64,000 nt of DNA from Flavobacterium turcicum (GCF_011365745.1 NZ_JAAOBY010000007.1:104910-168909), one strand, 5' to 3'; positions 16,873 to 26,706 are shown, numbered from the stretch's first letter. Notes: a model not told the origin generated them from the letters alone. Made by a program: numbers and translations.

Positions 16873-19406
16873 TACATACCTATAAAATTACCGGAATGAC
16901 TTGCGATAGCTGTCGTTCTAAAGTGGAAAAAACATTGAATGCCATCGATGGAATTCAAGCAACGGTTACTTTGAATCCTCCAATTGCAACTATAACAATG
17001 GAAAAACACATTCCACTGGATCAATTTCAAGAGGCATTAACAACCGTTGGAAAGTACACTATAGAAATGAGTAGCGCTAACGATACAACTCACAAAACTG
17101 TCAATGAGCCAATAACAAAATCGTGTTGCAGTACTAAAACTAGTGATAACATGGATACAATACCTTCACTAAGTAATGCTCAAGGCAAATACTATTGTCC
17201 GATGCATTGTGAAGGAGACAAGGTTTACGATAAGCCCGGGAGTTGTCCAGTATGCGGAATGAATTTAGAAAAAGTTCATGAATTAAGTGCGGTTAAAAAA
17301 TTATACACCTGTCCGATGCACCCGGAGGTAATCAAAGAAGAACCTGGCTCCTGCCCTATTTGCGGAATGGATTTAGTACCAATGGAACCTACAGATAGTG
17401 AAGACAAAAAGGTTTACAATGATTTGCTTAAGAAAATGAAAGTAGCAACAGCCTTTACAATTCCTGTTTTCGCAATAGCTACTATAGAAATGATGTCAAA
17501 TAATCCGTTAGAAAAGATAATGGGCATTTCATACTGGAATTGGGTACAATTGATTTTGACGCTTCCCGTGGTTTTTTATGCGTGTTGGATGTTCTTTGTT
17601 CGCGCTTGGAAGTCAATTGTTACCTGGAATCTCAACATGTTTACGCTGATAGGAATTGGTACTGGAGTAGCTTTCTTGTTTAGTTTGGTTGGCATGTTTT
17701 TTCCTGATATTTTTCCAAATGAATTTAAAACCGAAAGCGGCACAGTGTTACTTTATTTTGAAGCAACAACGGTCATATTAACCTTGGTTTTGTTAGGCCA
17801 ATTATTAGAAGCAAGAGCACACAGTCAAACTAGCGGTGCCATAAAAGAATTATTGAAATTAGCGCCCACCGAAGCGACTTTGGTTATCGAAGGAGGGGAC
17901 AAAGTAATCTCGATTCACGACATCAAAAAAGGAGATTTATTACGAGTAAAACCGGGAGATAAAATTCCAGTAGATGGAAAAATTACTGATGGAGAAAGTA
18001 CTATAGATGAATCTATGATTTCAGGAGAGCCTATTCCTGTTGATAAAAAGATTGATGATTCAGTTATAGCGGGAACCATAAACGGAAATAAATCCTTTGT
18101 TATGATTGCCGAGAAAGTTGGTTCGGAAACCTTGCTTTCGCAAATTGTTAAGATGGTAAATGATGCGAGCCGATCCAAAGCACCCATTCAAAAACTCGCG
18201 GATAGCATTGCAAAATATTTTGTACCGATTGTAGTTGTAGTTTCTGTCTTAACCTTTTTTGTTTGGGCAAAATTTGGACCGGAACCTGCCCTAGTCTATG
18301 GTTTTATCAATGCCATTGCAGTATTAATAATTGCCTGTCCTTGTGCTTTGGGATTAGCCACACCAATGTCGGTAATGGTCGGCGTAGGTAAAGGAGCACT
18401 ATCAGGTGTTTTGATAAAAAATGCTGAAGCATTAGAGAATATGAACAAGGTAAATGTTCTGATAACTGATAAAACAGGTACCATTACCGAAGGAAAACCT
18501 TCTGTCGAAAAAGTGTTCTCCTTACAAAATGACGAAAATGGGCTATTGCAAAATATCGCTTCTTTAAATCAGTACAGCGAACACCCATTGGCGCAAGCCG
18601 TAGTCAATTTTGCAAAAGCAAAAAATATTTCATTAATCGAAGTCAACGATTTTGAAGCCATTGCTGGAAAAGGAGTTATTGGGACGGTAACCAATAAAAA
18701 AGTGGCCCTCGGAAATAAAAAACTAATGGAACAAGTGAACGCCACAGTTTCTGATGAATTGGAAAATAAAATTGTAGCCGAACAAAAACTAGGAAAAACA
18801 GTTTCTTATATTTCCATCGATGGGGTTGCTTTGGGTTTTGTAACCATTACAGACAAGATAAAAGAAACAAGCAAAGAAGCAATAAAAGAACTGATGCGTC
18901 AGGGTGTTGAAGTAATAATGATAACGGGCGACAATGAAAACACCGCAAAAGCCGTCGCTGCCGAACTCGATCTTAGTTCATTCATCGCAGGAGCCCTCCC
19001 CGAAGACAAACTAAATGAAATTAAGCGCCTCCAATCCCTCGGAAAAATTGTCGCGATGGCAGGAGACGGCATCAACGATGCCCCTGCATTAGCACAGTCA
19101 GACATCGGAATTGCCATGGGTACCGGAACTGACGTGGCGATAGAAAGTGCTAAAATAACTTTAGTAAAAGGCGATTTACAAGGTATTGTGAAAGCCAAAA
19201 AATTGAGCCACGCAGTAATGAGTAACATTAAACAAAATTTGTTTTTTGCCTTTTTCTACAATGTTTTAGGTGTGCCAATTGCAGCCGGAGTTTTATATCC
19301 ATTTTTCGGGATTTTACTTTCTCCTATGATAGCAGCTTTGGCAATGAGTTTTAGTTCAGTATCCGTAATTGTAAATGCGTTAAGATTAAGACGTTTGAAA
19401 CTTTAG
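16869..19406 (+). CDS. copA: Copper-exporting P1B-type ATPase with HMA and two HMBD
   Basis: The protein has 845 residues. Domain order: HMA with GMTCDSC (residues 9-15), a linker containing SCCSTK, and two HMBD motifs (about 112-140 and 150-178), the first with an unusual CPMHCEG. Then come the membrane and actuator regions (SGEP), the membrane CPC motif (ACPCALGLATPMS, about 488-500), the phosphorylation site DKTGT at Asp534, and the GDGINDAP hinge (about 732). The CPC signature marks Cu(I)/Ag(I) transport. Having HMA and two HMBDs in one chain is a rich N-terminal set. It moves cytoplasmic copper to the periplasm, where the Cus pump and oxidase can act. Confidence 0.9.
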   Translation: MIHTYKITGMTCDSCRSKVEKTLNAIDGIQATVTLNPPIATITMEKHIPLDQFQEALTTVGKYTIEMSSANDTTHKTVNEPITKSCCSTKTSDNMDTIPSLSNAQGKYYCPMHCEGDKVYDKPGSCPVCGMNLEKVHELSAVKKLYTCPMHPEVIKEEPGSCPICGMDLVPMEPTDSEDKKVYNDLLKKMKVATAFTIPVFAIATIEMMSNNPLEKIMGISYWNWVQLILTLPVVFYACWMFFVRAWKSIVTWNLNMFTLIGIGTGVAFLFSLVGMFFPDIFPNEFKTESGTVLLYFEATTVILTLVLLGQLLEARAHSQTSGAIKELLKLAPTEATLVIEGGDKVISIHDIKKGDLLRVKPGDKIPVDGKITDGESTIDESMISGEPIPVDKKIDDSVIAGTINGNKSFVMIAEKVGSETLLSQIVKMVNDASRSKAPIQKLADSIAKYFVPIVVVVSVLTFFVWAKFGPEPALVYGFINAIAVLIIACPCALGLATPMSVMVGVGKGALSGVLIKNAEALENMNKVNVLITDKTGTITEGKPSVEKVFSLQNDENGLLQNIASLNQYSEHPLAQAVVNFAKAKNISLIEVNDFEAIAGKGVIGTVTNKKVALGNKKLMEQVNATVSDELENKIVAEQKLGKTVSYISIDGVALGFVTITDKIKETSKEAIKELMRQGVEVIMITGDNENTAKAVAAELDLSSFIAGALPEDKLNEIKRLQSLGKIVAMAGDGINDAPALAQSDIGIAMGTGTDVAIESAKITLVKGDLQGIVKAKKLSHAVMSNIKQNLFFAFFYNVLGVPIAAGVLYPFFGILLSPMIAALAMSFSSVSVIVNALRLRRLKL

Positions 19407-19440
19407 AACATGTGAATAGAAATTTATATGGTAAATTAAA

Positions 19441-20685
19441 ATGAATAACCTTACTCAAATAGTCCAACAATACAAAACCGATGCCGAAAGTGTTTATAAT
19501 ACTTGGTTTGTCGATAACGACCAAAGGCTAAAAGCATTTCGAACCATTCGTAGAGGAATTTTACAAGTCATTGACGATATCAAAGACAAGACTTTTCCAA
19601 ATGATTTTAAAGGGAGTAGTTTAGAATTTGTGTTGAGTTGTATTGCAGAACAAAAACAAATTTTTGTAGGTGTGGCACATCCTTTTTATTGGAAACCAAA
19701 ATTAAGAATTCCAGATATTTACGAAAATCCAAACAATAAAATTGCTTTCGGCCAATTTCTCGAAAACTGCATCAATGCCAAAACCGAAGAACAGATTATA
19801 AAAGAGATTGTTAAATTGGATGAGTTAAAAATAAAAGGTTTAGGTCCGGCGGTAGCCAGTATTTTATATTTCTTGCACCCCACTTGGTTTCCGCCATTCA
19901 ATACGGCAATTCTCAACGGATTTAATTTTTTATTCAAAGACAAAAAGAAGTTAGGAAGTTGGACAGAATATTTAAAAATCCGAGAAACATTAATTGAAAC
20001 TAACAGCAAACACAAAGCAGAATTATCTAACGATTTAGGAGCGATTGCCGGATTGTGTTTTGAGATTGGAACACAAAAAATGCTAATTGGTAACGATGAA
20101 TATTTAAGCGAAGACGAACGCACAAAGTTCGAAAAGAATATACTAAAACGCCAAAAAGAAATTCAGGAAGAAAAATTAGCAGAAAACCTTCATAACGAAA
20201 TGCAATACCATTTGTTAAAAATTGGCAGTTCATTAGGTTACGATGTTACTCCGGCCAGTAATGATAAAAGCAAAGCATTCAATGGTCAAAGTTTTTCGTT
20301 TATATCAATTAGTAAATTTCCTGAATTACCAACAGATAAGGACACCCAAAATACGATTAAACTCATTGATGTACTTTGGTTTAAAAAAGGAACAAACAAA
20401 ATCATTGGAGCATTTGAAGTAGAAAAAAGCACCAGTATTTATTCAGGTATTTTACGTTTATCCGACTTGTATTTTAGTATTTCCAATGGCGAAGAGGTAT
20501 TTTATATCATCATTCCAAACAGTCGCGAAAAAGATGTGATACAACAATTGAATAGACCTGTTGTTAAAAATTCAAAAATGAATATCAAATACATACTATT
20601 TTCAGAATTGCGAAGTCAATGTGATGCGATTTGCAAGTTTGGTTCAGATTATTCCATTATGGAAAAAATAGCAAAATCAACTTAA
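19441..20685 (+). CDS. Possible PD-(D/E)XK-type nuclease or restriction-like protein
   Basis: This 414-residue protein has no signal peptide. The N-terminal half includes a helix-hairpin-helix-like stretch, IKGLGPAVASILYFLHPTWF, as in DNA-binding or lesion-binding proteins. The C-terminal half has IDVLWFKKG followed by IIGAFEVEKSTSIYSGILRL, a spacing like the D...ExE/K core of restriction-type nucleases. I cannot assign a family by eye. It lies 34 bp after copA and 11 bp before the second propeller gene, so it sits inside the metal operon although its likely function (DNA cleavage or binding) is unrelated. Confidence in the nuclease idea is modest. Confidence 0.5.
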   Translation: MNNLTQIVQQYKTDAESVYNTWFVDNDQRLKAFRTIRRGILQVIDDIKDKTFPNDFKGSSLEFVLSCIAEQKQIFVGVAHPFYWKPKLRIPDIYENPNNKIAFGQFLENCINAKTEEQIIKEIVKLDELKIKGLGPAVASILYFLHPTWFPPFNTAILNGFNFLFKDKKKLGSWTEYLKIRETLIETNSKHKAELSNDLGAIAGLCFEIGTQKMLIGNDEYLSEDERTKFEKNILKRQKEIQEEKLAENLHNEMQYHLLKIGSSLGYDVTPASNDKSKAFNGQSFSFISISKFPELPTDKDTQNTIKLIDVLWFKKGTNKIIGAFEVEKSTSIYSGILRLSDLYFSISNGEEVFYIIIPNSREKDVIQQLNRPVVKNSKMNIKYILFSELRSQCDAICKFGSDYSIMEKIAKST

Positions 20686-20696
20686 ATAATAAAAAA

Positions 20697-21761
20697 ATGA
20701 AAAATCTTGTAGTACTCAAAAAATTTCAGATTATGGTAGTATTAGTAGTGGCTGGCTTAATAATTGGCAGCTGCAATAATCCTAAAAAAACAATGCAATT
20801 AGCAAAAGTATATGTAGCCAATGAGGATGGAGGTAGCATTTCTGTTATAAACCTTCAGGACAGCACAAAAAATACAGAAATATCAATTAGTGACTCTTCA
20901 GGAATGATGTTTATGGCTCATAACGTACAAGTTGCACCTGATGGGAAATCCGTTTGGGTGACGGCGATACCTATGGATAGTACAGCAACAAATCAATTGA
21001 TAGTAATCGATCCAAACACTAATTCAATAAAAAAACGTATTGAACTTGGTAAGGATTTGCATCTGGCTCATGTAGTTTTAGATAATAAATCTGAATATGC
21101 TTATGCAACTGCAAATGAAACAAATCAGATATTTCAAGTCGATGCTAAAACATATAAAATAACTCAAAAATTTGAGTTAGGAAAAGGATATTTACCACAT
21201 GGTTTTAGACATCAAAACGGAAAACTTTATGTTGCAAATATGGATGCAAAAAGTATGTCGATTATTACTATTTCTGATGGCACAATAACAGACATTCCAC
21301 TGGGAGGAGTGGCTGTGCAAGTTGCAACTACACAAGATGAAAAATTTATTTTTGCGAGTTTGTATGATACTAAAGAAGTAGTAAACTATGATATTAAAAA
21401 TGCTCAAATAACAAGAATAAAATTACCAAATGATGCGCAAGGTCCAATTCAATTATATGCCACGCCCGACAGTAAATTGTTATATGTAGCCGATCAAGGG
21501 GAAACAATGGGTAGACCTGTTTCAAATAAAGTTTTTGTAATTGACATAACCAGTAACAAAGTTATTAAAACTATAACCGTAGGTAATAAGGCACACGGTG
21601 TAGTGGTTAGTAAAGACGGAAAAACAGTTTATGTTACCAATAGTGGTGACAATACTGTTTCAGTAATAGATGTGACAACTCAAAAAGTAATTAATACAAT
21701 TGCAGTAGGCAAAAAACCGAATGGAATAAGTTATTCGTCCGAAAATGGCGGAATGGAATAG
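20697..21761 (+). CDS. Second YVTN beta-propeller lipoprotein
   Basis: Read from ATG 20697 (the longer frame overlaps the upstream gene), the protein has 354 residues. It has a lipobox LIIGSC and blades with VYVANEDGGSISVINL, LYVANMDAKSMSIITI, VYVTNSGDNTVSVIDV and IAVGKKPNGI. The last blade resembles that of the protein at 6021-7073, with the same GKKPNG ending. It is probably surface- or periplasm-exposed, and could act as a binding scaffold linked to copper handling. The gene is followed by a PepSY gene after 112 bp. Function unknown. Confidence 0.75.
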   Translation: MKNLVVLKKFQIMVVLVVAGLIIGSCNNPKKTMQLAKVYVANEDGGSISVINLQDSTKNTEISISDSSGMMFMAHNVQVAPDGKSVWVTAIPMDSTATNQLIVIDPNTNSIKKRIELGKDLHLAHVVLDNKSEYAYATANETNQIFQVDAKTYKITQKFELGKGYLPHGFRHQNGKLYVANMDAKSMSIITISDGTITDIPLGGVAVQVATTQDEKFIFASLYDTKEVVNYDIKNAQITRIKLPNDAQGPIQLYATPDSKLLYVADQGETMGRPVSNKVFVIDITSNKVIKTITVGNKAHGVVVSKDGKTVYVTNSGDNTVSVIDVTTQKVINTIAVGKKPNGISYSSENGGME

Positions 21762-21873
21762 AAAATTAGGCAATGAATATTCTAATATATTCTGTTTTAT
21801 ATAATTGCAATTTTAATGCGATTTTCAAAGTTGGTTCAGTTTATTTAACAATTTAAAAAAAATTAAAAGGTAA

Positions 21874-22584
21874 ATGATTAAAGGAAAAAAAGTAAAATGG
21901 ATTAGAAAATCTCACCGATATTTAGGAATATTTTTAGGTCTTCAATTCTTAATGTGGACCATTAGCGGTCTGTATTTTAGTTGGTCTAATATTGATGATA
22001 TTCATGGAATTCAATTTCATAAAAAAGGAATTGTTGCCGAGTCGTTTTCAGGTTTAATAAGTCCTTCCCTACTTCATCCTTCGATAGCAATTCAATCTAT
22101 AGAATTAAGGGTAATAAATAATCAACCTTTTTATTGGGTTAATGACAAGATGCTTTACAATGCCAAAACAGGAGACTTAAAAAAAGGAATCACTAAAGAA
22201 GAAGCATTAGCAACTGCGGATAAAAATATTGTATCAGGTTTAAAAGTAAAAGAAATACAACTTATTAAAGAAGTAGGGAAACACCATGAATATAGAGAGC
22301 ATTTACTACCTGCCTATGTTATTTCATACCAAGAACCAAATAATTTAAAGGCTTATATTTCAGCAAATGATGGAGCTTTTCAAACGATTAGACACCGCGA
22401 TTGGAGATGGTTTGATTTTTTATGGATGACCCATACCATGGATTATGAGGGTAGAGACAATATGAATAATATTGTTTTGCGACTATTTTCATTATTGGGG
22501 TTAATAACCGTTTTAAGTGGTTTTTTACTTTGGTATATCTCATCGCCTACTATTAGAAAAATTTGGAGGAAAATAAAAAAATAA
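21874..22584 (+). CDS. PepSY-domain membrane protein
   Basis: The 236-residue protein has a membrane helix near the N-terminus (about 13-31, LGIFLGLQFLMWTISGLYFS). A periplasmic PepSY-like region follows (DLKKGITKEEALATADKNI), and then a second helix near the C-terminus (VLRLFSLLGLITVLSGFLLW). PepSY-TM proteins occur next to metal uptake, ferric reductase and copper genes in Bacteroidota. A redox or metal-reduction role is possible here. The DRRW-like HRDWRWFDFLW and MTHTMDY residues near the second helix are typical of the family. Confidence 0.7.
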   Translation: MIKGKKVKWIRKSHRYLGIFLGLQFLMWTISGLYFSWSNIDDIHGIQFHKKGIVAESFSGLISPSLLHPSIAIQSIELRVINNQPFYWVNDKMLYNAKTGDLKKGITKEEALATADKNIVSGLKVKEIQLIKEVGKHHEYREHLLPAYVISYQEPNNLKAYISANDGAFQTIRHRDWRWFDFLWMTHTMDYEGRDNMNNIVLRLFSLLGLITVLSGFLLWYISSPTIRKIWRKIKK

Positions 22585-22629
22585 TTTAAAATAATAAAAA
22601 ACAGTAAAATCAATTTAAAATCAAAAACC

Positions 22630-23499
22630 ATGAAAAAAGTAATTCTAATACACTTCTTTATTTTGCAAGCTTTAATAATTTCGGCACAAGAAAAAGTTCA
22701 AATAAAACTAACTTCTCCAAGTCCATCCGCATCGTTTGAACAAGAATTGGGTAGCACAATAATCAAAGTTTCTTACAGCAGACCACTAGCAAGAGGCCGT
22801 AAAATATTCGGTGAATTAGTACCTTTTGAAAAACTCTGGCGAACTGGCGCTAGTGATTGTACTTCAATAACTACCAACGAAGATATTGTATTTGGAAATA
22901 CTACTTTAAAAATGGGTAGTTACTCAATATTCACAATACCTTCTAAAAAGGAGTGGACAATAATTGTAAATACAGATACTACATTACATGGAGAAACCGG
23001 ATACGATGCCAAAAAAGATGTTTTTCGTTTTACAGTTCCAGTAGAAAGCATACCCAATTTATATGAAACATTTACAATCGAAATAAATGATGTTAACAGT
23101 AAAGGGGAGGGATTTCTAAAAATAATATGGGAAAATTCGATGGTGAAAATTCCATTGAAAAGCAAAGCAGATGAAAATATTTTAGCAGTAATAGATAAAA
23201 ACATCATTAAAGAAAAAACTCAAGATGCTAATTTATTATTTCAAGCAGCAAACTATTATTACAGTACAAACAGAGATTCCAAACAAGCAATAGCTTGGCT
23301 TATTGAAGCCGAAAAATTAGATCCGCAGAATTTTTACTATCCTAATTTGAGACAAAAAATAGCAACGGAACTAAAAGACTATCCAAGTGCAATTGAAGCA
23401 GGGAAAAAAGCTTTATCAATAGCAGAATTAAAAAAAATGAAAAGTGTTGAATCACTTAAAAAACAAATTTTAGAGTTGGAGTTACTATTAAAAAAATAA
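22630..23499 (+). CDS. DUF2911 protein with TPR-like C-terminus
   Basis: This 289-residue protein has a signal peptide ending ISAQ. The DUF2911 domain (about 25-170) shows IKVSYSRPLARGRKIFGELV, LWRTGASDCTSI and a YSIFTIPSKKEWTII block typical of that family. The remaining 110 residues are helical with TPR-like character (AIAWLIEAEKLDPQNFYYP). DUF2911 proteins are common and secreted in Bacteroidota, with no known activity. The 45-bp and 22-bp gaps to its neighbours suggest it belongs to the same transcription unit as the PepSY and DUF305 genes. Confidence 0.78.
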   Translation: MKKVILIHFFILQALIISAQEKVQIKLTSPSPSASFEQELGSTIIKVSYSRPLARGRKIFGELVPFEKLWRTGASDCTSITTNEDIVFGNTTLKMGSYSIFTIPSKKEWTIIVNTDTTLHGETGYDAKKDVFRFTVPVESIPNLYETFTIEINDVNSKGEGFLKIIWENSMVKIPLKSKADENILAVIDKNIIKEKTQDANLLFQAANYYYSTNRDSKQAIAWLIEAEKLDPQNFYYPNLRQKIATELKDYPSAIEAGKKALSIAELKKMKSVESLKKQILELELLLKK

Positions 23500-23521
23500 A
23501 TTAATTTTAAATCAAAAAATT

Positions 23522-24013
23522 ATGGCAATGAAACACACAACAGAAGAGCATTCAAAAGAATTAAGTTTGACTATGTACAAGAAATTAGCGATTATGATAG
23601 TGTTATCATTTATAGCGATGTACATACTAATGTATTCAATGGTAGATGTTTTTGCCAATGTAATACCCAATATAAACCAATTTTACATGGCTGGACTGAT
23701 GACCATGCCGATGCTCATAATTGAACTTCTAGTGATGGGTAGCATGTATGGAAATAAGAAATTAAATATTTCACTGCTTGTCACTGGTTTTATTGCTTTG
23801 ATTCTATTTTTTGCAGGTATTAGGCAACAGACGGCAGTTGGGGATAAAGAATTTTTAAAATCAATGATACCACACCATGCCGCAGCAATATTAATGGGAA
23901 AAGAGTCATCGGTTACCGACCCTGAAATAAAGGAATTAATTAAAAATATTATTACCAGCCAACAGGCAGAAATTGAACAAATGAAAGCAAAGCTTAAAGA
24001 ATTAGATAAATAA
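23522..24013 (+). CDS. Membrane protein with C-terminal DUF305-like helix
   Basis: This 163-residue protein has three hydrophobic segments (about 22-42, 50-70, 80-98). A short DUF305-like region follows, containing MIPHHAAAILMGKES and a helical end EIEQMKAKLKEL. DUF305 proteins are helical, often contain His/Met ligands and are frequent in copper islands. The H-H pair before the helix may bind metal. It starts 22 bp after the DUF2911 gene and precedes the multicopper oxidase gene by 39 bp. Probably an inner-membrane protein with its C-terminal end in the periplasm. Confidence 0.75.
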   Translation: MAMKHTTEEHSKELSLTMYKKLAIMIVLSFIAMYILMYSMVDVFANVIPNINQFYMAGLMTMPMLIIELLVMGSMYGNKKLNISLLVTGFIALILFFAGIRQQTAVGDKEFLKSMIPHHAAAILMGKESSVTDPEIKELIKNIITSQQAEIEQMKAKLKELDK

Positions 24014-24052
24014 CTCCAAAATAATTTGTAAATCAATTTTAAACTTAAAAAA

Positions 24053-26644
24053 ATGAAAAAAATTATAGTATTAATATTCATCATGTCTATTTATTCCTTT
24101 GCCCATGCACAGGATATGAAAGGTATGGATATGTCAAAAAAGGAAAAGGCGCAAAAGGTGCAGCCCACAACGTATACCTGCTCAATGCACCCCGAAATTC
24201 ACGCTGACAAACCGGGAAAATGTCCTAAATGCGGAATGACGTTGATAAAGGAGAAAGCTAAAACGGGTAAAAAAACGGTGGTGAAGAAGCATGATGAAAT
24301 GCAAATTCCCATGAAAAAGACTTCTGAAAAGAAGGGTAGCATGGACAATATGAAAACGGATGCTAATGCTTCACATCAAAATCATAATATGAGCATTATG
24401 GATATGACAAAAGCAACTCTAGAAACCGTAACTAAAATTGAAAACAACACACCACCAAGAACAGTGCGTTACGATTTATATGTGCGAGACACCATCGTAA
24501 ATTTTACAGGTAAACCTAAAAGAGCCATTGCTGTAAACGGACAAATACCGATGCCTACACTTACATTTACCGAAGGCGATACCGCTGAAATTTATGTACA
24601 TAATGAACTGGATGAAGAAACATCGTTGCATTGGCACGGTTTGTTTTTACCTAACAAAGAAGATGGTGTGCCAAACTTAACACAAATGCCAATAAAGCCC
24701 AACACGACACACAAATATACATTTCCGATTATCCAACAAGGAACACATTGGTACCACAGCCATTCAGGATTGCAAGAACAAATCGGAATGTATGGTTCAT
24801 TTATTATGAATAAAAAAACGGATGATCTAACTTTTAGAAAGGGTATTGATGATTTGCCAACCGTTCCTATAGTATTGAGCGAATGGACAGATCTAAATCC
24901 AAAAAATGTACATAGAATGTTGCACAACGCAAACGATTATCCAGCAATCAAAAAAGGAACAACCCAAAGTTATACAGAAGCCATAAAGCAAGGTTATTTA
25001 GGTGTTAAATTAAAAAATGAATGGAAAAGGATGAATGCAATGGATGTAAGCGATGTATTTTACGATAAAATCCTTATGAATGGTAAGCAAAGTACGGATG
25101 TGAAAAGTATTGATGGAAAACCTTTAAAAGCAGGTGATAAAGTACGTTTACGCGTATCTAATGGTGGGGCTTCTTCCTATTTTTGGCTTACTTATGCCGG
25201 TGGAAAAATAACGGTAGTTGCAAATGACGGTAACGATGTAGAACCTGTAGAAGTAGATCGATTAATTGTTGGTGTTTCTGAAACTTACGATGTTCTAGTT
25301 ACTATTCCTGCCGATAAAACTGCTTTTGAATTTTTAGCCACCACCGAAGATAGATTGTATTCAGCTTCTTCTTTTATTGGGGATGGTATCAAACAACTTA
25401 TTACACCTCTTCCCAAGCTTAAATATTTTGAGGGAATGAAAATGATGAATGGGATGATGAAAATGAACGGCGATTTAGACGATATGGGAATGAATATGTC
25501 CTACAATCAAATGGATATGAATGTAGTAATGTACCCAGAAATTACCGGAGAACAAAAAAAGAAAAGCGATAAAAAAATGAAGGATATGAAAATGACCGAA
25601 GCCGATTATAATAGTAATGCGCTTTCGGATATTACTACCTTAAATTATGCAATGTTAAAATCGCCAACTAAAACGATACTTCCTAAAGATGCACCAGTAA
25701 GAGAATTAAAATTTGAATTGACAGGAAATATGAACCGTTATGTTTGGAGTTTAGACAACAAAGTGGTTTCCGAAGCGGATAAAATATTAATTAAAAAAGG
25801 CGAAAATGTTCGCATCACAATTCACAACAATTCTATGATGCGACACCCAATGCACTTGCACGGTCACGATTTTAGACTATTAAATGGTCAAGAGGATTAT
25901 GCTCCTCTAAAAAACGTTGTGGATATAATGCCAATGGAAACCGATGTATTCGAATTTAATGCCAATGTAGAAGGCGATTGGTTTTTCCATTGTCATATTT
26001 TGTATCACATGATGAGCGGAATGGGCAGGGTTTTTAGTTATGAAAACCAAGCACCAAATCCCGAAATACCAGATCCTAAATTAGCACGACGAAAATTGTT
26101 TGCTGACGATAGAGCTTTTCACTTTATGGCAGAAAATGATTTTGCAACAAACGGAAACGATGGAGAAGCTATGTATCAAAGTACACGTTGGAGTATTGGA
26201 ACAGAATGGAGATTAGGATACAATGATATGCACGGTTACGAAACCGAAACCCACATAGGTCGATATATTGGTAAAATGCAATGGCTAATGCCTTTCATTG
26301 GTTTTGATTGGAGATATAGAAAAGGGGGAATAGACAATCAAGAAAGAAATCTTTTTGGGCAAACCAATACCAAAGACAACAGAGCTGTTTTTAGTGCAGG
26401 GGTTAATTACACATTACCAATGCTTATAGTCGCTCAAGCCGAAGTTTTTACCGACGGAAATGTACGTTTACAGTTTGAACGAAAAGACATTCCAGTTTCA
26501 AAAAGACTACGAATGAATTTAATGTGGAATACCGACAAAGAATATATGGCAGGTTTACGCTACATTGTCAAAAGAAACTTTGGAATCACTACACACTATG
26601 ATAGTGATATGGGAATGGGATTAGGTGCTACTTTTAATTATTAA
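24053..26644 (+). CDS. Multicopper oxidase with N-terminal HMBD and barrel-like C-terminal tail
   Basis: The protein has 863 residues. A signal peptide (ending AHAQ) is followed by one HMBD ([20 protein letters not shown], then GM) and a Met/Lys/His linker. Cupredoxin-type oxidase domains follow, with copper-ligand motifs SLHWHGLFLP, THWYHSHSGL, RHPMHLHGHDF and FFHCHILYHMMSGM. A Met-rich insertion (EGMKMMNGMMKMNGD) lies before the last domain, as in CueO/PcoA-type enzymes. Residues beyond about 680 resemble a short outer-membrane barrel of the CopB type, with repeated aromatic strands ending LGATFNY. It probably oxidises periplasmic Cu(I) to Cu(II). The unusual part is the fused tail. Confidence 0.85.
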   Translation: MKKIIVLIFIMSIYSFAHAQDMKGMDMSKKEKAQKVQPTTYTCSMHPEIHADKPGKCPKCGMTLIKEKAKTGKKTVVKKHDEMQIPMKKTSEKKGSMDNMKTDANASHQNHNMSIMDMTKATLETVTKIENNTPPRTVRYDLYVRDTIVNFTGKPKRAIAVNGQIPMPTLTFTEGDTAEIYVHNELDEETSLHWHGLFLPNKEDGVPNLTQMPIKPNTTHKYTFPIIQQGTHWYHSHSGLQEQIGMYGSFIMNKKTDDLTFRKGIDDLPTVPIVLSEWTDLNPKNVHRMLHNANDYPAIKKGTTQSYTEAIKQGYLGVKLKNEWKRMNAMDVSDVFYDKILMNGKQSTDVKSIDGKPLKAGDKVRLRVSNGGASSYFWLTYAGGKITVVANDGNDVEPVEVDRLIVGVSETYDVLVTIPADKTAFEFLATTEDRLYSASSFIGDGIKQLITPLPKLKYFEGMKMMNGMMKMNGDLDDMGMNMSYNQMDMNVVMYPEITGEQKKKSDKKMKDMKMTEADYNSNALSDITTLNYAMLKSPTKTILPKDAPVRELKFELTGNMNRYVWSLDNKVVSEADKILIKKGENVRITIHNNSMMRHPMHLHGHDFRLLNGQEDYAPLKNVVDIMPMETDVFEFNANVEGDWFFHCHILYHMMSGMGRVFSYENQAPNPEIPDPKLARRKLFADDRAFHFMAENDFATNGNDGEAMYQSTRWSIGTEWRLGYNDMHGYETETHIGRYIGKMQWLMPFIGFDWRYRKGGIDNQERNLFGQTNTKDNRAVFSAGVNYTLPMLIVAQAEVFTDGNVRLQFERKDIPVSKRLRMNLMWNTDKEYMAGLRYIVKRNFGITTHYDSDMGMGLGATFNY

Positions 26645-26670
26645 GAAACTCAAATTTCAAATTTGTATGG

Positions 26671-26706
26671 AGGATGCTTGTTCTAAAAGACAAGCGTCCT
26701 TTTTTT
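26671..26706 (+). terminator. Rho-independent terminator after the oxidase gene
   Basis: AGGATGCTTGT (26671-26681) pairs with ACAAGCGTCCT (26690-26700, one T-G wobble) around TCTAAAAG, followed by a run of T. It lies 26 bp downstream of the oxidase stop codon and probably ends the long transcription unit that starts upstream. Confidence 0.75.
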
